In this document: positions 8,042 to 9,559 of the stretch, piece after piece
Layout of the letters: each line of letters begins with the position of its first letter
How positions within the stretch are numbered: position 1 is the stretch's first letter
Assembly (NCBI GenBank): GCA_946061315.1
Contig: CAMGRB010000033.1
Location: 1 to 9,559 of the forward strand
Direction: 5' to 3'
Length of the DNA: 9,559 nucleotides
DNA from: an uncultured Clostridia bacterium
GTDB taxonomy: Bacteria > Bacillota > Clostridia > Oscillospirales > CAG-272
The notes under the pieces: generated by a model
Told to the model about the DNA's origin: nothing
The model's input: the letters and a program-made list of their open reading frames with translations, nothing else
Database searches by the model: none
Position numbers and translations under genes: made by a program

Positions 8042-9325
8042 GTGAAAAAAAGAATTATAAGCACAGTATGCCTTGTTTTATGCGTCCTTATGATACCGAT
8101 AACGTTTATATCGTGCGGCAAAGAAAAGGTCTACACTCTCGGCCCGTACGAGATAACAGAGGACGAGTACACCTACCTTATAGGAATGTACAAGAGAAGA
8201 CTTTTAGCAAATCTCGGCTATGAGGATATGAGCATGAGCACAGAGATAACGGATGACGGGCTTACCCTCGGTCAGTATCTTGACTCCATATATCGTAAGG
8301 AGTTCGATATGAGCGTTTATACGCTCCTTTACGCGCAATCGCTTTTCGACGATTACGGGCTTACTCTTACCGACGAACAGAAAAACAGCATAGAAAATAT
8401 GATAGAAAAAACCGTAAACTACTACGGCGGATATTCCGAGCAGGCGTTTAAGCGCATAGTCAAAAAGTACGGTTATACCATAGACACCATGCGCAGCGTA
8501 TATACGATGCAGGCAAAGGAAAGCGCGGTACTCTCGCATCTTTACGGTGACGATTATTCAAAGCTCACCGCAGAGGCAAAAGAGGACTACTACAAAAACG
8601 CATATCTTCATTTTCAGGTAATAGTTATCAACAACGTTTATAAATCGGTTACAGATTCCGAGGGAAAGACGAGCTATATCAATTTGAGCGAGTCCGAAAA
8701 GGCGACCAAGGACCAGCTTATTTCGGAGCTTACCTCACTTCTCGTAAAAGAGGATAAGGAGGCAAACTACCCGATAATAACGAACGAACTCGGTATGACG
8801 GTTGACGAGCTCTTTGCAGACCTCGGAAAGACGTATAATCTTCTGTTTGAAAAATATTCGGACGATACGCTCTATCCGCAGGGCTACTATATGATAGCTC
8901 CCACTTCGGCAAACCAGATAATCACCTCAAACGCTCTGTCTGCCGCATTTCTTCTCAAGGAGGGTGACTGTGCGGTAGTCACGGCTAAAAGATATTTTGA
9001 AAAGGGCGGCACGATAGAGATAAGCGGAAAGACGGAAACGATAAACGCGGGCGACTACTTTGAGTACGGCGAGGCGTTTGTAAGGAAGCTCCCTCTTGAC
9101 GACGGGGCGTACTCAAAAGAGGAAAACAAGGATTTCTTTAACGAGGACGAGTTCAACGCCATGGCGATGAAAAACGCTTTTTACACCCTGCTCCAGAATT
9201 ACGAGAAGGAGTGCTTCTACGAGTTAAGAGAGTCATCGCTCAAGGACTCGTATTCGATAACGTCGGCAATAGCAAACGACCTCGATTACAATTTCCTTTA
9301 CGCAAGCAAGACAACCGATAAATAA
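8042..9325 (+). CDS. Secreted lipoprotein, SurA-like N-terminal domain with degenerate parvulin-like region (PrsA-type foldase/chaperone)
   Basis: Probably an envelope lipoprotein that helps fold exported proteins. Numbered from GTG 8042 (427 residues), it starts with KKR, a hydrophobic stretch (about 5-23) and a lipobox-like FIS followed by C25, the likely lipidated cysteine. Residues about 30-170 are helical and resemble SurA/PrsA N-terminal domains, including VYTLLYAQSLFDDYGLTLTD (92-111). About 187-320 resembles a parvulin (PpiC) rotamase in outline: FQVIVI where SHILV is expected (about 191-196), an ATKDQLISELTSLL helix, and an AAFLLKEGDCAVVTAKRYF stretch (about 301-319). The expected catalytic histidines are not seen, so it may be a chaperone without isomerase activity (inference). 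The C-terminal 100 residues are not recognised. It sits 55 bp after mfd, with its own promoter and terminator. The exact family name is less certain than the secreted-lipoprotein call. Confidence 0.75.
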   Translation: MKKRIISTVCLVLCVLMIPITFISCGKEKVYTLGPYEITEDEYTYLIGMYKRRLLANLGYEDMSMSTEITDDGLTLGQYLDSIYRKEFDMSVYTLLYAQSLFDDYGLTLTDEQKNSIENMIEKTVNYYGGYSEQAFKRIVKKYGYTIDTMRSVYTMQAKESAVLSHLYGDDYSKLTAEAKEDYYKNAYLHFQVIVINNVYKSVTDSEGKTSYINLSESEKATKDQLISELTSLLVKEDKEANYPIITNELGMTVDELFADLGKTYNLLFEKYSDDTLYPQGYYMIAPTSANQIITSNALSAAFLLKEGDCAVVTAKRYFEKGGTIEISGKTETINAGDYFEYGEAFVRKLPLDDGAYSKEENKDFFNEDEFNAMAMKNAFYTLLQNYEKECFYELRESSLKDSYSITSAIANDLDYNFLYASKTTDK

Positions 9326-9326
9326 C

Positions 9327-9382
9327 AAAAAACTGCGGAGAGTGTCGGTAATTTTATTATCCGATCGCTTTTCGCAGTTTTA
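9327..9382 (+). terminator. Long bidirectional intrinsic terminator
   Basis: AAAACTGCG (9329-9337) pairs exactly with CGCAGTTTT (9373-9381). Pairing continues inward through 9338-9348 with 9361-9372, including a few G-T pairs and one bulge (T9365), to a 12-nt AT-rich loop (9349-9360). The 3' T-run serves the + strand, and the A-run at 9327-9332 gives a T-run on the - strand, so it should stop transcription in both directions. It begins one base after the lipoprotein stop codon. Confidence 0.85.
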
Positions 9383-9423
9383 CGGTATATAAAAAACGTA
9401 TATCCGTTATATTTTATTTGCTA

Positions 9424-9452
9424 TTTACAAAGCGCGCTTTATATGATAAAAT
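9424..9452 (+). promoter_or_regulatory. Strong sigma-A-type promoter for the right-edge gene
   Basis: TTTACA (9424-9429) and TAAAAT (9447-9452) are separated by exactly 17 bp, with TG at 9444-9445 forming an extended -10. The surroundings are AT-rich, including upstream GTATAT repeats (9385-9420). The expected transcript start is near 9459, giving a leader of about 26 nt with GGAGG (9475-9479) 5 nt before the ATG. Confidence 0.75.
9429..9440. promoter_or_regulatory. Perfect 12-bp palindrome in the promoter spacer, candidate operator
   Basis: AAAGCGCGCTTT is its own reverse complement and begins at the last base of the -35, filling most of the spacer. A protein bound here would block RNA polymerase. 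The centre resembles a catabolite-response (cre, CcpA) core AAAGCGCTTT but with two extra bases, so it does not fit that consensus. It does not match the Rex, Fur, PerR, NrdR or LexA patterns I know. Confidence 0.45.
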
Positions 9453-9484
9453 ATATTAAAATTTTGATAGTGTTGGAGGTATTT

Positions 9485-9559
9485 ATGCGTAAATTCGACA
9501 CGAAGGTTCAACATTTGAAATACAGGGTTTTAAGAGAGGTTGCCCGCCTTGCGTGGACG
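9485..9559 (+). CDS. Start of a probable [FeFe]-hydrogenase-like / 4Fe-4S protein (truncated by window end)
   Basis: Only the first 25 codons are inside the window. The N-terminus FDTKVQHLKYRVLREVARL closely resembles, from memory, the opening of clostridial proteins annotated as monomeric [FeFe] hydrogenase or 4Fe-4S dicluster / hydrogenase large-subunit C-terminal-domain proteins, which begin with this helix before their cysteine clusters. No cysteine motif or active-site region is visible here, so the identity rests on the N-terminal match alone. The start is well supported: GGAGG at 9475-9479 lies 5 nt upstream and a strong promoter precedes it. It is a separate transcription unit from the lipoprotein gene because of the terminator between them. 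Confidence 0.6.
   Translation, partial: MRKFDTKVQHLKYRVLREVARLAWT

Noticed and set aside
9429..9440. Palindrome as a standard CcpA cre or Rex site
   Set aside because: The half-sites are spaced two bases too far for a cre core and lack the outer TG/CA. The Rex consensus has TTGTGA/TCACAA-type half-sites, which are absent.

Overview
The window looks like a stretch of conserved chromosome from a Clostridia-class Bacillota, plausibly an uncultured gut-type lineage. The reasons are the gdpP-rplI-dnaB gene order, bacterial sigma-A-type promoters, strong GGAGG-type ribosome binding sites, heavy use of AGA/AGG and ATA codons, and a probable hydrogenase-family gene at the right edge. All recognised genes are on the + strand. 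I see no mobile element, CRISPR array, tRNA or rRNA.

Layout. (1) 45-3874: a tight operon of gdpP (membrane c-di-AMP phosphodiesterase), rplI (ribosomal protein bL9) and dnaB (replicative helicase), with 1-nt gaps. (2) 3875-3958: a short spacer with two overlapping, mutually exclusive hairpins. (3) 3959-4261: a small acidic DUF1292-type protein. (4) 4262-4431: a 170-nt leader with a 9-bp inverted repeat, a possible 21-codon ORF and an intrinsic-terminator-like hairpin just before mfd. (5) 4432-7986: mfd, transcription-repair coupling factor. (6) 8042-9325: a secreted lipoprotein with a SurA-type N-terminal domain and a degenerate parvulin-like region. It has its own extended -10 promoter overlapping the mfd stop codon, and its true start is GTG 8042 rather than the upstream ATG. 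(7) 9327-9382: a long hairpin terminator that should work in both directions. (8) 9386-9559: a strong promoter carrying a perfect 12-bp palindrome in its spacer, then the first 25 codons of a probable [FeFe]-hydrogenase/4Fe-4S protein.

How the genes relate: gdpP, rplI and dnaB tie second-messenger turnover, translation and replication into one transcript, as in other Firmicutes. mfd adds transcription-coupled repair. The lipoprotein is an envelope folding factor that often sits behind mfd in Clostridia, and the last gene opens a separate redox-related unit. The proteins are ordinary housekeeping types, and I do not see a new multi-gene system. The points worth a second look are regulatory (the mfd leader, the palindrome in the last promoter, the dnaB-DUF1292 hairpins) and residue-level (a GGGH to GGGR change in GdpP, loss of parvulin histidines in the lipoprotein).
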